Assembly: GCF_030811555.1 (NCBI RefSeq)
Contig: NZ_JAUSQZ010000001.1
Coordinates: 5,825,241-5,889,240, forward strand
Source: Kineosporia succinea
GTDB taxonomy: Bacteria > Actinomycetota > Actinomycetes > Actinomycetales > Kineosporiaceae
DNA length: 64,000 bases
Direction of reading: 5' to 3'
Made by a program: the position numbers and the translations under genes. The stretch's first letter is position 1; the number at the start of each line of letters is the position of its first letter. Below the pieces are notes generated by a model that was not told the DNA's origin, ran no database searches, and saw only the letters and a program-made list of their open reading frames with translations. Below, one piece after another: positions 23,726 through 32,074 of this stretch.

Positions 23726-24319
23726 ATGACACCGGCCGACCCGCAGACGCCCACGAGCACCCCCGGGCCGCGCGTGGCGGTGCGACGCCCCCAGCGGGCG
23801 GACGCCCGCAGGAACTTCGACGCGCTGGTGGACGCCGCCCGCGAGGTGTTCGCCCGGGACGGTGCCGCGGCGTCCCTGGAGCAGATCGCCCGGCGGGCCG
23901 GTGTCAACATCGCCACGCTCTACCGCAACTTCCCCACCCGCCAGGACCTGTTCGAGACCGTCTACCTCGACGAGGTCGAGGCGCTCGCCCGGGCGGCGGC
24001 CGACCTGCACGACCAGGAACCGTGGGAGGCCCTGGCCGCCTGGCTCCGGCAGTTCGTGCGCTACGCCACCACCAAGAAGGCGATCTTCGACGCCCTCAAC
24101 CACCAGGACCCGATGTTCGTCGCCGCCCGGCAGCTGATCCACGACGCGGGCCGCCCCCTGCTGCAGCGGGCCCAGGATGCCGGCCAGGCCCGCGGTGACG
24201 CCACGTTCGACGACGTCCTGTTCCTGATCCGGGGCATCAGCGGCGCCGACTACGTGGAGGAGGCCCAGCGGGAGCGGGTACTGGCCATGGCCCTGGACGG
24301 GGTGCGGGCCCGGGGCTGA
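23726..24319 (+). CDS. TetR family transcriptional regulator
   Basis: 197 residues. The DNA-binding domain spans about 25-75 (FDALVDAAREVFARDGAAASLEQIARRAGVNIATLYRNFPTR, two parts). ATG 23726 is the first good start; TTG codons upstream would extend over the operator. The C-terminal domain matches the SbtR-type class (YATTKKAIFDALN). It lies 46 bp before the truncated MFS gene and once probably formed a regulator-efflux pair with it. Confidence 0.87.
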   Translation: MTPADPQTPTSTPGPRVAVRRPQRADARRNFDALVDAAREVFARDGAAASLEQIARRAGVNIATLYRNFPTRQDLFETVYLDEVEALARAAADLHDQEPWEALAAWLRQFVRYATTKKAIFDALNHQDPMFVAARQLIHDAGRPLLQRAQDAGQARGDATFDDVLFLIRGISGADYVEEAQRERVLAMALDGVRARG

Positions 24320-24365
24320 GCCGACGGGCCGTACCGAACCGAACCGAATCGAGGAACGAGACCTG

Positions 24366-24527
24366 ATGTGCAGCGGCGAAACACCCGCGGTACCGCCCGC
24401 GCTGCCACCCGCACCACCGTCGGCCCCGGCGCCGAGGTTCGCCGCCCTCAGGGTTCCGGACGTGCGCACCTACCTCGTCGGCGGCGCGCTCGCGATGATG
24501 GCCGACAACATCGAGCTGCGCTCCTGA
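24366..24527 (+). pseudogene. MFS transporter, N-terminal fragment interrupted by the element
   Basis: The first 50 codons encode a Pro-rich head and the start of an MFS transporter, FAALRVPDVRTYLVGGALAMMADNIE, in which ADNIE is the conserved end of the first half-helix in one MFS group and is normally followed by HVITYW or similar. After NIE (24,515) the reading becomes LRS and stops. GAGGAAC lies ahead of the ATG at 24366. The abrupt end coincides with the change to phage-like gene content, so insertion of the element is the simplest cause. Confidence 0.75.
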
Positions 24528-24533
24528 CCTGCA

Positions 24534-24561
24534 CTGGTGCCACAAGCGCCGGTGTCACCAG
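24534..24561. repeat. Inverted repeat at the element's left end
   Basis: CTGGTG (24534-24539) and CACCAG (24556-24561), each extended by a further partly matching CCAC/GTGT, lie within 20-45 bp of the junction. They may be integrase arm or core-type sites. The identity of the core cannot be set without the right end. Confidence 0.4.
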
Positions 24562-24644
24562 CACGTTTGACACCCGCTAGACCCCCGCTGTAGCCCACCC
24601 GGGACCGACTCGGTTGCGCCCTGCCCGTGCCCTGAATACGCGAA

Positions 24645-24671
24645 GGGCCCGGTAGATGTCCTACCGGGCCC
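24645..24671. terminator. Terminator of the leftmost element gene
   Basis: GGGCCCGGTAG (24645-24655) pairs perfectly with CTACCGGGCCC (24661-24671), loop 5 nt, 22 bp beyond the stop of the minus-strand regulator. It also isolates the element from chromosomal readthrough. Confidence 0.85.
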
Positions 24672-24692
24672 CGCTACTGCTCTGATCCTACT

Positions 24693-25142
24693 TTAGCTCT
24701 TCGCGATCAGGCCTTCTGCGGTGCATGCGAACCGGGCGGCATCCCGGACGAACGCGCGTCCGTCCGCCGAGAGCCGGCGCGCCTCGACGGGAAGGAAGTG
24801 GGGCCACTCGCGGACCTCATCGTCGTCAGCATCACCGAGGTCCTGGGCCACGAGCTCCCGCACGAAGCGACGCGGGACGTTAAACAGCGCGGCAATGGCT
24901 CGGACGCTCGGGGGTTTGAGAGGGTCGGAGGGCTTGCTGGCCAGCCAGCCGGAGACGGTGGCTTTGGCAGGGTGGCCGCCGGTAACGGGGTCGGTGAGGG
25001 TGCGGACGAGCCACATGACGCCGCGGTCGCCGGGGAGCTTTTGGCCGGGGCCGGGGCGGTTGAGGGCGTCGAGTTCGGTCTGTAGCCATGTACCAAACAC
25101 GCCCGGCCCGAGTTGATCGGTTTTCTTCGCCCTGTCCGCCAT
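24693..25142 (-). CDS. HTH regulator, probable repressor of the element
   Basis: 149 residues with a XRE-like helix-turn-helix (ATVSGWLASKPSDPLKPPSVRAIAALFNVPRRF, in two parts, about 60-92) followed by an acidic C-terminal part. ATG 25140-25142 has AGGGAAG ahead. It is divergent from the small HTH protein at 25,364, in the arrangement of a phage repressor/Cro pair, and is the only leftward gene of the early region. Confidence 0.78.
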   Translation of the reverse strand: MADRAKKTDQLGPGVFGTWLQTELDALNRPGPGQKLPGDRGVMWLVRTLTDPVTGGHPAKATVSGWLASKPSDPLKPPSVRAIAALFNVPRRFVRELVAQDLGDADDDEVREWPHFLPVEARRLSADGRAFVRDAARFACTAEGLIAKS

Positions 25143-25300
25143 GCCCGAATCTTCCCTGTCGACATCATCCGAAGGCAAGTGCCGCAAACCCTGCGGATCA
25201 CCACGCCGTCCCGCCCGCAAAGTAGCGCGGAATTCCGCCGCCGATCGCCAATTCCGCCGCTGACCTGCGCACACTCGACGCGCCGACCCTTCCCGCCGTA

Positions 25301-25333
25301 TTGCCCTACGGGCTGCCCTGGGCTACGGTAGGG
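25301..25333 (+). promoter_or_regulatory. Rightward early promoter with inverted-repeat operator
   Basis: TTGCCC (25301-25306) and TACGGT (25324-25329) are 17 bp apart. CCCTAC (25304-25309) and GTAGGG (25328-25333) form an inverted repeat that covers both boxes, the expected place for a repressor site. It reads into the Cro-like gene. Confidence 0.65.
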
Positions 25334-25363
25334 ACACCGCACAAGCCCAATGGGGAGGTGAGA

Positions 25364-25624
25364 GTGGGATACCGAATCCGGGAAGACGTCGACCCGAAAG
25401 CCCTCATCAACGAGCGCGCGAAGGGCAGGCCTCTGGGTCCCTTGCGCCACCAGGACATCGCCGAGCGCCTTGGCGTGGCCACGTCATCGGTGACGCAGGT
25501 GCTGGGCGGCCACCGGGATTGCTCCGAGAGTTTCGCGGTGCGGCTCCTGGACGTACTTGGACCGCCGTATCTAGCCCTGGCCGACGTTTTCATCGACGGG
25601 ACACCTGCGCCTGAAGTGGACTAG
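25364..25624 (+). CDS. Small Cro/C1-type HTH regulator
   Basis: 86 residues; nearly all is one HTH domain (HQDIAERLGVATSSVTQVLGG, about 30-50). GTG 25364-25366 has GGAGGTGA directly ahead; an in-frame reading from 25,301 lies on the promoter. First gene of the rightward early transcript, so a Cro-like role is inferred. Confidence 0.78.
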   Translation: MGYRIREDVDPKALINERAKGRPLGPLRHQDIAERLGVATSSVTQVLGGHRDCSESFAVRLLDVLGPPYLALADVFIDGTPAPEVD

Positions 25625-25760
25625 TACGCAAGTCCATAAGGCACTCATGCAAGCCCGATCCACGGTCGAAAAGTTGCGGCCGACACGCCGCACCCATCCA
25701 GATCGCGGCCCCACCGCCTGCAAGCCCGAGGCCGCGACCCGAACGAACGAAAGGTAACCG

Positions 25761-26084
25761 ATGTTCGACAACGCTTACTCGTCCCCCGAGAAGCTCGGGC
25801 TCGAAATGATCGGCGAGGCCCAGTGGGGCGAGGCGGACTACAGCTTCGACCTGACCGTGGTCTGGCGACACAAGGAGAGCGGCGATCTCTTCTACGCCGA
25901 CGACTCGGGCTGCTCATGCCCGTCCCCATTCGAGGACTACAAGGGGATCGCCGACCTCACGAAGGCCACTCGGCACGAGATCCTCAAACACATCGCCGAC
26001 GTGGCCGCCGAACGTGAGACCTACTCAGGTGGGTCACTGATCGACGCGGCCGACCTTCTGTCGAAGGTGGCGAGCCTTCGATGA
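25761..26084 (+). CDS. Phage-type hypothetical protein
   Basis: 107 residues, soluble, with SFDLTVVWRHKESGDLFYADDSGCSCPSPFEDY, a segment seen in actinophage early proteins of unknown role. Cys in GCSCP may bind metal. AAAGGTAAC precedes the ATG. Stop overlaps the next ATG. Confidence 0.7.
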   Translation: MFDNAYSSPEKLGLEMIGEAQWGEADYSFDLTVVWRHKESGDLFYADDSGCSCPSPFEDYKGIADLTKATRHEILKHIADVAAERETYSGGSLIDAADLLSKVASLR

Positions 26085-26269
26085 GCATCTTCAGCCGCTA
26101 CATCGGTCGCCACCACCCCGACCACGTGCCGGCCGCCGACGCAGCGGGCGCCGACCCGTTCGAGCGTCTCGCTGACCGCCGCGAGATCAAGACGCTGACG
26201 CCGGCCGAGGCCGAGGCCGACCGCGACGCCGTCATGAACGCCGTGTTCGACGGGCAGGGGGCCGCCTGA
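26081..26269 (+). CDS. Small hypothetical protein
   Basis: 62 residues, acidic and Ala-rich, no recognised domain. ATGA overlap with the previous gene and TGATG overlap with the next show translational coupling. Confidence 0.6.
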   Translation: MSIFSRYIGRHHPDHVPAADAAGADPFERLADRREIKTLTPAEAEADRDAVMNAVFDGQGAA

Positions 26270-26454
26270 TGACCGCCAAGCAGGTGAGGGCCCAGCGTCG
26301 GCAGGCGCGGGCCATACGAGGTGTGGCGAAGTCCTGGTCGCGGGCGCATGTGAACACGGAGACCCAGGGGTTGTCCTGGCAGGCGTGGAATGACCGAACG
26401 GCTCACCTTGCGTATGCCCTGGTGCGGATGCCGACCTCCGGGAGGACCCGGTGA
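26269..26454 (+). CDS. Small basic hypothetical protein
   Basis: 61 residues, Arg/Gln-rich N-terminus (KQVRAQRRQARAIRG), so possibly nucleic-acid binding. Coupled to both neighbours by overlapping stop and start codons. No family recognised. Confidence 0.6.
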   Translation: MTAKQVRAQRRQARAIRGVAKSWSRAHVNTETQGLSWQAWNDRTAHLAYALVRMPTSGRTR

Positions 26455-26897
26455 CCATCCCGTTCCCCGCCCACGCCTGGCCGCTGCTCCGCGCTGCCCT
26501 GCAACACATCGCGGACCATCCGGAGGAATTCTGGATGCAGCAATTCACCACCTCCCCTGAGTACGTGAAGGAACTGAGGGGCGTCGACTCTTGTTGGCTC
26601 CCGGCGCAGTTGCCGCCTCCTGGGGCGTGCGGGACCATCGCGTGCCTCGGGGGTCGTATCGCCCTCATCCATGACCCGAGCACTGTTCACGTCACCTCCT
26701 TTACGGTCATGCGGGCTCTGGGGCTTCCGGACATCTTCGACGACTACCACGAGAGGTGGGAGGACGAGACGTCGCAAGCGCTCGATGACGTGTTCCAGGA
26801 CATGGACATTGACAGCTACCCCGACCTGAAGAACGCTCTCCTCGCCCGCTTCACCTTCCCCGAGCCCCTCCCGTCCCCGTCGGCGGTGACGGCGTGA
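26451..26897 (+). CDS. Hypothetical protein
   Basis: 148 residues, GTG start overlapping the previous stop (GTGA). It begins HAWPLLRAALQHIADHPEEFWMQ and contains CGTIACLGGRIALI, a segment found in several phage-borne proteins of unknown function; two Cys are close together there. Acidic second half. Confidence 0.68.
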   Translation: MTIPFPAHAWPLLRAALQHIADHPEEFWMQQFTTSPEYVKELRGVDSCWLPAQLPPPGACGTIACLGGRIALIHDPSTVHVTSFTVMRALGLPDIFDDYHERWEDETSQALDDVFQDMDIDSYPDLKNALLARFTFPEPLPSPSAVTA

Positions 26898-27160
26898 CGA
26901 CTACAGCGTTCGAGGCGGTGGATCTCCTGGCCGGGAAGTCGACGTGCGGTGCGCGTTCTCGTCGCCGACCGAGCGCGGAGTGGGTTCGCTGCCCCGAAGC
27001 AGCCACCCACAGCGCGATCCTGAAAGCACACTGCGGCACGATCGCCGACCGCCTCCTGTGCCAGCTCCACGCCGACATGGCGCTCACGTCCGAAACCAAG
27101 TGCAGTCACGGCCTTCCGGTACGACTGGTGGCCATCGAGACGATCGGAGGGAAGCTGTGA
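26894..27160 (+). CDS. Small Cys/His-containing hypothetical protein
   Basis: 88 residues, GTG start. Four to five Cys and several His (STCGARS, VRCPEA, LKAHCG, LLCQLHAD, KCSHG) are spaced like a zinc ribbon. Coupled to both neighbours (GTGA). Confidence 0.65.
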   Translation: MTTTAFEAVDLLAGKSTCGARSRRRPSAEWVRCPEAATHSAILKAHCGTIADRLLCQLHADMALTSETKCSHGLPVRLVAIETIGGKL

Positions 27161-28221
27161 CGTACATTCCGAAGCCCGGTGACCGTGTCCGTGTGGCCCG
27201 TTGCACCAACAGCGGGGTTCACAACGACAGCGTCGGCGAGTTCGCCTATCCGGAGGGTCCGGCCTTCGTGGTCGAGATGCGCGAAGACGTCTTCTGCATC
27301 GCTGCCGAGGTCGCCCCCGTCTTCGCGGTCGGCCAGTCGATCACTCCCGAGATGGGTGAGCCGCCCGTGGGTTCGGTTGTCAACGTCGACGGGGCTGAGC
27401 TGGACCGCCACAGGACTTCTCGGGTGCCGTCGGCATGGATGACCGCGACGGGCGACCACCTCTCATGGGATCAAGTGTTGCTGCGGGCAGAGACTTCTAA
27501 AGTCTCGGTCGTCCTCGTCTCCCTCCCGGACGCCCAGACCGGTGAGCCCGAATCTCAGCGCGTGCGCGCCTGTGATGACAGTGAGCTCGGCCATGCGCCG
27601 GGGTGCGTCCATTTCGACTCGCAGTGGGAGCCCAAGCCGCTCAACATGCCCGAACCCGAGGGCGTGGGAACGGTTGTCGAGGTCCAGTACTCCCACAACC
27701 GGGTCCGCCTCACCCGAATCGACACCGACAGCCTTGAACGCTGGGCCACGGGGGAACGAGTCCCGCGCGCATGGTCCGCCATCCAGCGGGACAGCGTTTC
27801 CGTTCGAGTGGTCGGTGAGCCCGCCACGCAGCCGCAGACCCGCGAGGTGCCGCTGAATTACCTGCGTGACGGAGACACGGTCACGATCGTTTTCACCTAC
27901 GACATGCAGGCCAAGGGCGGTCTTCCGCTGGGCGACGTATTGAGCTACGAGACCGCTGAGGCACTTGGCCTTACGGAATCAGGGCTGGGGCAGTTGACGA
28001 ACGCGCGGTTCACTATCACCCGCGAGACCAAGCCCCTGCCCATCAAGCCCGGCAGCGTCGGCGTCGCCACCGTGCGCAGGGTGCCGGGAGTTCGGGTGGT
28101 GCGGGTAATGGGCCCCGATCCCTTGCTCTGGGTTTCGTCCGTCAAGTGCGACGGATTGCTCTGGCACACCAGCGAGGACATCACCGACTACGAGCCACTT
28201 CTCGACGGTGAGGACTCGTGA
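27157..28221 (+). CDS. Hypothetical protein with three internal beta-rich repeats
   Basis: 354 residues, GTG at 27157 overlapping the previous stop. The N-terminus (YIPKPGDRVRVAR) resembles an SH3-like beta barrel. Three related stretches, near residues 65-112, 168-215 and 300-350, each start with a VGxVV strand and end with a Trp-containing segment (WMTATGDHLSWDQVLL; WATGERVPRAWSAIQ; LLWVSSVKCDGLLW). This looks like repeated small barrels. Function unknown; an upstream in-frame extension is not supported. Confidence 0.7.
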   Translation: MTYIPKPGDRVRVARCTNSGVHNDSVGEFAYPEGPAFVVEMREDVFCIAAEVAPVFAVGQSITPEMGEPPVGSVVNVDGAELDRHRTSRVPSAWMTATGDHLSWDQVLLRAETSKVSVVLVSLPDAQTGEPESQRVRACDDSELGHAPGCVHFDSQWEPKPLNMPEPEGVGTVVEVQYSHNRVRLTRIDTDSLERWATGERVPRAWSAIQRDSVSVRVVGEPATQPQTREVPLNYLRDGDTVTIVFTYDMQAKGGLPLGDVLSYETAEALGLTESGLGQLTNARFTITRETKPLPIKPGSVGVATVRRVPGVRVVRVMGPDPLLWVSSVKCDGLLWHTSEDITDYEPLLDGEDS

Positions 28222-28433
28222 CCTCCCGCCGCTCACCCCTCAAGCCGACCACGGCAGCCGGCCGCCACTCGCTCATGGCCGACGCGATCCGTGACGCCCG
28301 CCAGTGCCTCGCCGACGTCATGCGCGAAAGCGAGATCGCGGGCGGCGACCCCAACTACACCAGACGACGCTGGCGGGCCCAGTATCCCGGGCTCGCGGCA
28401 ATCATCGACCACGCGGACGGAGTTAAGGCATGA
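28218..28433 (+). CDS. Small basic hypothetical protein
   Basis: 71 residues, GTG start in GTGA overlap. Basic N-terminus then a helical region with YTRRRWRAQYPGLAAII. No family recognised. Confidence 0.6.
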   Translation: MTSRRSPLKPTTAAGRHSLMADAIRDARQCLADVMRESEIAGGDPNYTRRRWRAQYPGLAAIIDHADGVKA

Positions 28434-29275
28434 CGATCTTTGCGAGCATCGCCCAGGACCAGGTCACCGTTGAGAACATCTCCCCGAAAGAGGCGGCCTC
28501 ACTCCTCGGCACGCAGGTGCGCAACAGGCCCCTGAACAGGGCCCGCGTCGACCAGTACGCAGGCGACATGGAAGCAGGACGCTGGCGCCGCACCAAGTCC
28601 GTGATCAGCGTGGATCGCGACGGGCACCTCATCGACGGGCAGCACCGCCTGACCGCCGTCATCCTTTCCGGTTCCACTCAAGAGTTCATCGTGAGTCGCG
28701 GCCACGACCCCGAAGACCAGATGTACATGGACCTGACCGGGGTCCGTACGCCGCCGCAGCAGATGGCCATGATGGGCTCCCGGCACGCCTCTCGACAGTC
28801 GACCGTCGCCAAGCACGTCCTCGCCTACGACACGGGCGTCATGCAGGCAAGCCCGGGAAACCGGGGCGGCGGCCGATACCCAGGCCTGCCCGCGATTATC
28901 GAGTTCCAGAAGAAGCATGAGGAGGACATCCTCTGGGCCATCGACCTGGTCCTGACGTACGGCATCGCCAAGACTGCATTCGGCGAAGCAGCTCTCATGT
29001 CTACGGCGTTCCTCATCACCCGGGCCACTTCCAAGCCGGAGGTCGAATCCTTCTGGGACGAGTGGCTGAACCCGGAACACGCCACGAGCAGCAACGCCAT
29101 CCTCCGCCTCGCCCGGCTCAACCCCGGCGAATACAAGAAAGAGGCTGCCAGCGGACAGATCTGCGCTCTCCTGCACGCCTGGAACGACTATCGGTCCGGC
29201 CGTGAACGCAAGCAGCGAATCATGCTGAAGCGCGCCGGGCAGTGGATCGCCTTCCCTGAGCGGATCCTGCCGTGA
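28430..29275 (+). CDS. ParB/Srx-like domain protein of phage type
   Basis: 281 residues. RPLNRARVDQYAGDMEAGRW and DGHLIDGQHRLTAVILSG (about 28-80) form the ParB N-terminal-like (Srx fold) domain with the DGxHR-type motif, here DGQHR. The C-terminal 180 residues are helical and phage-specific. No HTH or partition site is evident, so plasmid partition is not implied; phage members are thought to be nuclease-like or CTP-binding. Confidence 0.78.
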   Translation: MTIFASIAQDQVTVENISPKEAASLLGTQVRNRPLNRARVDQYAGDMEAGRWRRTKSVISVDRDGHLIDGQHRLTAVILSGSTQEFIVSRGHDPEDQMYMDLTGVRTPPQQMAMMGSRHASRQSTVAKHVLAYDTGVMQASPGNRGGGRYPGLPAIIEFQKKHEEDILWAIDLVLTYGIAKTAFGEAALMSTAFLITRATSKPEVESFWDEWLNPEHATSSNAILRLARLNPGEYKKEAASGQICALLHAWNDYRSGRERKQRIMLKRAGQWIAFPERILP

Positions 29276-29352
29276 CCGACGACGACCTGTCCCGCGAAAT
29301 CGAAGCCCAGGCAGACAAGCTCGTCGACCAGTACGCGAAGGAGTGGCTGTGA
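29272..29352 (+). CDS. Tiny acidic protein, 26 residues
   Basis: VTDDDLSREIEAQADKLVDQ then YAKEWL. GTG overlaps the previous stop and its stop overlaps the next GTG, the same coupling as its neighbours. One amphipathic helix. Real translation is likely but unproven. Confidence 0.5.
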   Translation: MTDDDLSREIEAQADKLVDQYAKEWL

Positions 29353-29639
29353 GCGACATCCTCGGAACGATCGGCTTCTTGGGCTCCACCTTCTTCACTG
29401 TCGGTGGTCTTGGTCTACTCATGTGGACCGAGACAGACGGGTACGCCGAGCGAATCCGAATCCGCAAAGCCCGCAACCAGATCGCTCTCGACAAGGCCCG
29501 CCGAGAAGCCGACCTCGACCTGAAACTCCGCGAGTGGCAGCAGACAGCATCGCTCGAAGACCTCACCCGCCACCGGGAGCGGATGGAGCAGGGCATCGAC
29601 GAGCAGTACGGCTTCAAGCCAGAGGGGGAGCGAGCATGA
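29349..29639 (+). CDS. Small membrane protein with coiled-coil tail
   Basis: 96 residues: one membrane helix (ILGTIGFLGSTFFTVGGLGLLMW) and a long charged helix (about 30-80) facing the cytoplasm. GTG 29349. Resembles phage spanin-like or anchor proteins only in topology. Confidence 0.65.
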   Translation: MSDILGTIGFLGSTFFTVGGLGLLMWTETDGYAERIRIRKARNQIALDKARREADLDLKLREWQQTASLEDLTRHRERMEQGIDEQYGFKPEGERA

Positions 29640-30073
29640 GCGCGCGGATGAACGAAGAAGTCGGCCGCCTGTGGGTCGCCGAGCTCCGGTCAGGGAAGTG
29701 GGTGCAGACCAAGGGCAAGCTCGGGCTCGCCAACACCAATCAGCGGTGTTGCCTAGGTGTCCTTCAGGAGTGCGCCCAAGCAGCAGGCGTCTTCGGGCCC
29801 GAAGACGTGATGGTCCGAGTCACCAGCGACGGAGACCTGTTGGGCTACCGCGAAGACCCGACCAAGGGCCGCGCCTGGGAAGAGGGCGTCCTTTCCGACA
29901 AGGTCCAGGCTTGGGCTGCATTGGCCGAGGATAACCCCACGGTGTTCATCCCGGACGAGGATGAGCCCGATGTCGACTCTCGAACTTCTCTCGCCGACCT
30001 GAACGATGAGGGTCGATCCTTCGCCGAGATCGCCGACCTGATCGAATCCCAGCTGCTCGGTGGTGCCCAGTGA
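29636..30073 (+). CDS. Hypothetical phage-type protein
   Basis: 145 residues, ATG 29636 in ATGA overlap. Contains GRLWVAELRSGKWVQTKGKLG and RCCLGVLQECA, then a C-terminal SLADLNDEGRSFAEIADLIE. This combination occurs in uncharacterised phage proteins; Cys pair RCC is noteworthy. Confidence 0.68.
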   Translation: MSARMNEEVGRLWVAELRSGKWVQTKGKLGLANTNQRCCLGVLQECAQAAGVFGPEDVMVRVTSDGDLLGYREDPTKGRAWEEGVLSDKVQAWAALAEDNPTVFIPDEDEPDVDSRTSLADLNDEGRSFAEIADLIESQLLGGAQ

Positions 30074-30999
30074 GCGCGCCCACCGACGTGCGGATCCCGG
30101 AGCAGCGCGCAGGCGGAAAGCTGCTGATTGACGAGCCGGGGGTTTACGACCTCCCGGAGGAGGACTATCACCGCGATCCGGTAGCCGGCGGGTCCCTCTC
30201 GGCCACGGGCATGAAGAAGCTTGTCGATGAGGACGGTTGGACTCCCGCCCACTTTCAGGCGTGGATGAAGGAGGGCAACCGCGAACCGTCCGAGTCCCAG
30301 AACTTCGGCTCAGCAACGCACACTGCCGTTCTCGGACGCGGCCCCGAAGTGGTCGCCTTCCCCAGGGCGGACGGCCGAACCAAAGAGGGCAAGGCCATCA
30401 AGGCCGACGCGGATGCGGCACGCGGCGAAGGGAAGATCGTCGTCACGGAGGAGGAGGCCGAAGTCATCGCCGGCATGCGCGACGCCATCCAGCGTAGCCA
30501 GTGGGCAACAACCCTCCTCAATCACGAGTTCGGCAAACCCGAGCAGACGATGATCTGGCGGGACGAGGGTACCGGCGTCTGGTGCCGCAGCCTCGTGGAC
30601 TTCCTTCGCAAGCCAGAGCAAGACGGCCGGCTATGGCTCGTGGACTTCAAGACCGCCGACTCGGCCGCGCCCAGCAAGTGGATCCGTAAAGCATTCGACT
30701 GGGGCTACCACATTCAGCGGAGCCAGTACGCGGCCGGGGCGCGGATGCTCAACCTTGCAGAAGAGGTCGAGTTCGTCTTCCTCATCCAGGAAAAGCGCAA
30801 GCCCTACCTGGTCAACCAGATCAGGCTCGACGCGAAGGGCATCGCCATCGGCGACTACGTACGAGCGAAGGCGCTCAACACGTACGCCGAATGCATGTCC
30901 CGATACGGCTGGGACCAGCAGTGGCCTGGCTACCCCGAAGAACTCGTTACCGCTGAGACGCCCGGCTACATCTCCTACCAGTACCCCGAGGTGGACTGA
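30070..30999 (+). CDS. PD-(D/E)XK exonuclease of phage recombination type
   Basis: 309 residues. GSATHTAVLG (about 80-90, with the conserved His) and SLVDFL followed by LWLVDFKTAD (about 174-196) give the H...D...DxK order of RecE/lambda-exo/Cas4-like nucleases; WGYHIQRSQYAAGARML is the conserved Q/Y helix (motif QxxxY). It probably resects double-stranded ends. Followed 2 bp later by a putative annealing protein, forming a Red-like pair. Confidence 0.85.
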   Translation: MSAPTDVRIPEQRAGGKLLIDEPGVYDLPEEDYHRDPVAGGSLSATGMKKLVDEDGWTPAHFQAWMKEGNREPSESQNFGSATHTAVLGRGPEVVAFPRADGRTKEGKAIKADADAARGEGKIVVTEEEAEVIAGMRDAIQRSQWATTLLNHEFGKPEQTMIWRDEGTGVWCRSLVDFLRKPEQDGRLWLVDFKTADSAAPSKWIRKAFDWGYHIQRSQYAAGARMLNLAEEVEFVFLIQEKRKPYLVNQIRLDAKGIAIGDYVRAKALNTYAECMSRYGWDQQWPGYPEELVTAETPGYISYQYPEVD

Positions 31000-31001
31000 C
31001 C

Positions 31002-31880
31002 ATGACCGCAGACCTTTCCCGCATCCCGAGCCAGATCGACCGGGGCCGACAGATCGCCTCGCAGGCCGCTGGCGTCGAGCACACCCGTGCCGCGGCCGAG
31101 GTTGCCGCCGCCGTCCAGGCCGCCCGCATGGTCCCGCGCGACCTGGAGTACGCCAAGGAGCAGATGCGACGCGCATGCTCGAACTACAGCCTCGCCCAGC
31201 GCGCTTTCTACAGCTACCGGCAGGGCGGCCTCGTCGAAGGTGCCACCGTGTACCTGGCCCGGACCCTGGCCGCCGTGTACGGCAACATCGACTGGGGCAC
31301 CAAGGAACTCGAGCGTTCGGCCGGCCAGTCCGAGGTGCAGGCGTGGGCCTGGGATCAGGAAACGAACTCCCGCAAGTCCCGGTCGATCATCATCCCACAC
31401 GTCCAGTACACGGGCGGCAAGGGTCAGAAGACCCTCGAAGGCGCCCGCGAGATTGACCAGAACAACAACTCTGTTGCGGCCCGCGCCGAACGGGAAATGC
31501 TCTTCGGCATAATGGATTCCGGGTACGTCGAGGAAGCCAAGCGGTTGTGCCGCGAGACCTTGGAGCGCGGCGAGAACGGGAAGTCCATCCCGGAGCGCGC
31601 CACGGCGGCAGTCGATGCCTTCGCCCGGAACATGAAGGTCACCCGGGCGCAGCTCGAGAAGAACGTCGGCAGGTCCGTCAATCAGTGGTCAGCCCAGGAC
31701 ATCGCGAGCCTGGAAGTTCTCTACGGGTCGCTCAATCGGAACGAGATCAGCAAGGATGAAGCGTTCCCCCCGGAGGCCCCCAAGGTTGTCGACTTCGCGG
31801 GCGCACCCAAGCCTCCGGCGATCCAGGGCGAGCCGGACCCGACCGTCAATGGCGAGATGCCCAACGGCGGCGTCCAGTGA
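31002..31880 (+). CDS. Putative single-strand annealing recombinase
   Basis: 292 residues. The segment VPRDLEYAKEQMRRACSN, then LAQRAFYSYRQGG, LARTLAAVYGNIDWG and VQAWAWDQETNSR, IIIPHVQYT belongs to a phage protein group that replaces RecT/Red-beta beside exonuclease genes. The C-terminal 40 residues are Pro-rich and disordered. Annealing activity is inferred from context and family resemblance. Confidence 0.75.
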   Translation: MTADLSRIPSQIDRGRQIASQAAGVEHTRAAAEVAAAVQAARMVPRDLEYAKEQMRRACSNYSLAQRAFYSYRQGGLVEGATVYLARTLAAVYGNIDWGTKELERSAGQSEVQAWAWDQETNSRKSRSIIIPHVQYTGGKGQKTLEGAREIDQNNNSVAARAEREMLFGIMDSGYVEEAKRLCRETLERGENGKSIPERATAAVDAFARNMKVTRAQLEKNVGRSVNQWSAQDIASLEVLYGSLNRNEISKDEAFPPEAPKVVDFAGAPKPPAIQGEPDPTVNGEMPNGGVQ

Positions 31881-32074
31881 AGGCCTCCCAGAAGCACATG
31901 GCAGCCCTTTTCGGCGCTCTCACCCGGGCCGGCGTCCGTAACGCGGACCGCCACGAGTATGCGACGGGCGTCCTGGGTCGCGACGTGACCACGTTCTCGG
32001 ACCTGTCCACGGCCGACGTCAACCGTCTGATGACCGCGATCGCAGCGGCGAACACGCATGAGGAGGTGGCATGA
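31877..32074 (+). CDS. Small protein of the recombination operon
   Basis: 65 residues: KASQKHMAALFGALTRAGVRN, RHEYATGVLG and STADVNRLMTAI. The same helix pattern occurs as an appended domain in phage recombination proteins. ATGA-coupled to the annealing protein. Confidence 0.65.
   Translation: MKASQKHMAALFGALTRAGVRNADRHEYATGVLGRDVTTFSDLSTADVNRLMTAIAAANTHEEVA

Noticed and set aside
28430-29275. Plasmid partition ParB with parS sites
   Set aside because: Only the N-terminal Srx-like part matches. There is no HTH domain, no ParA neighbour and no repeated parS-like palindrome nearby.
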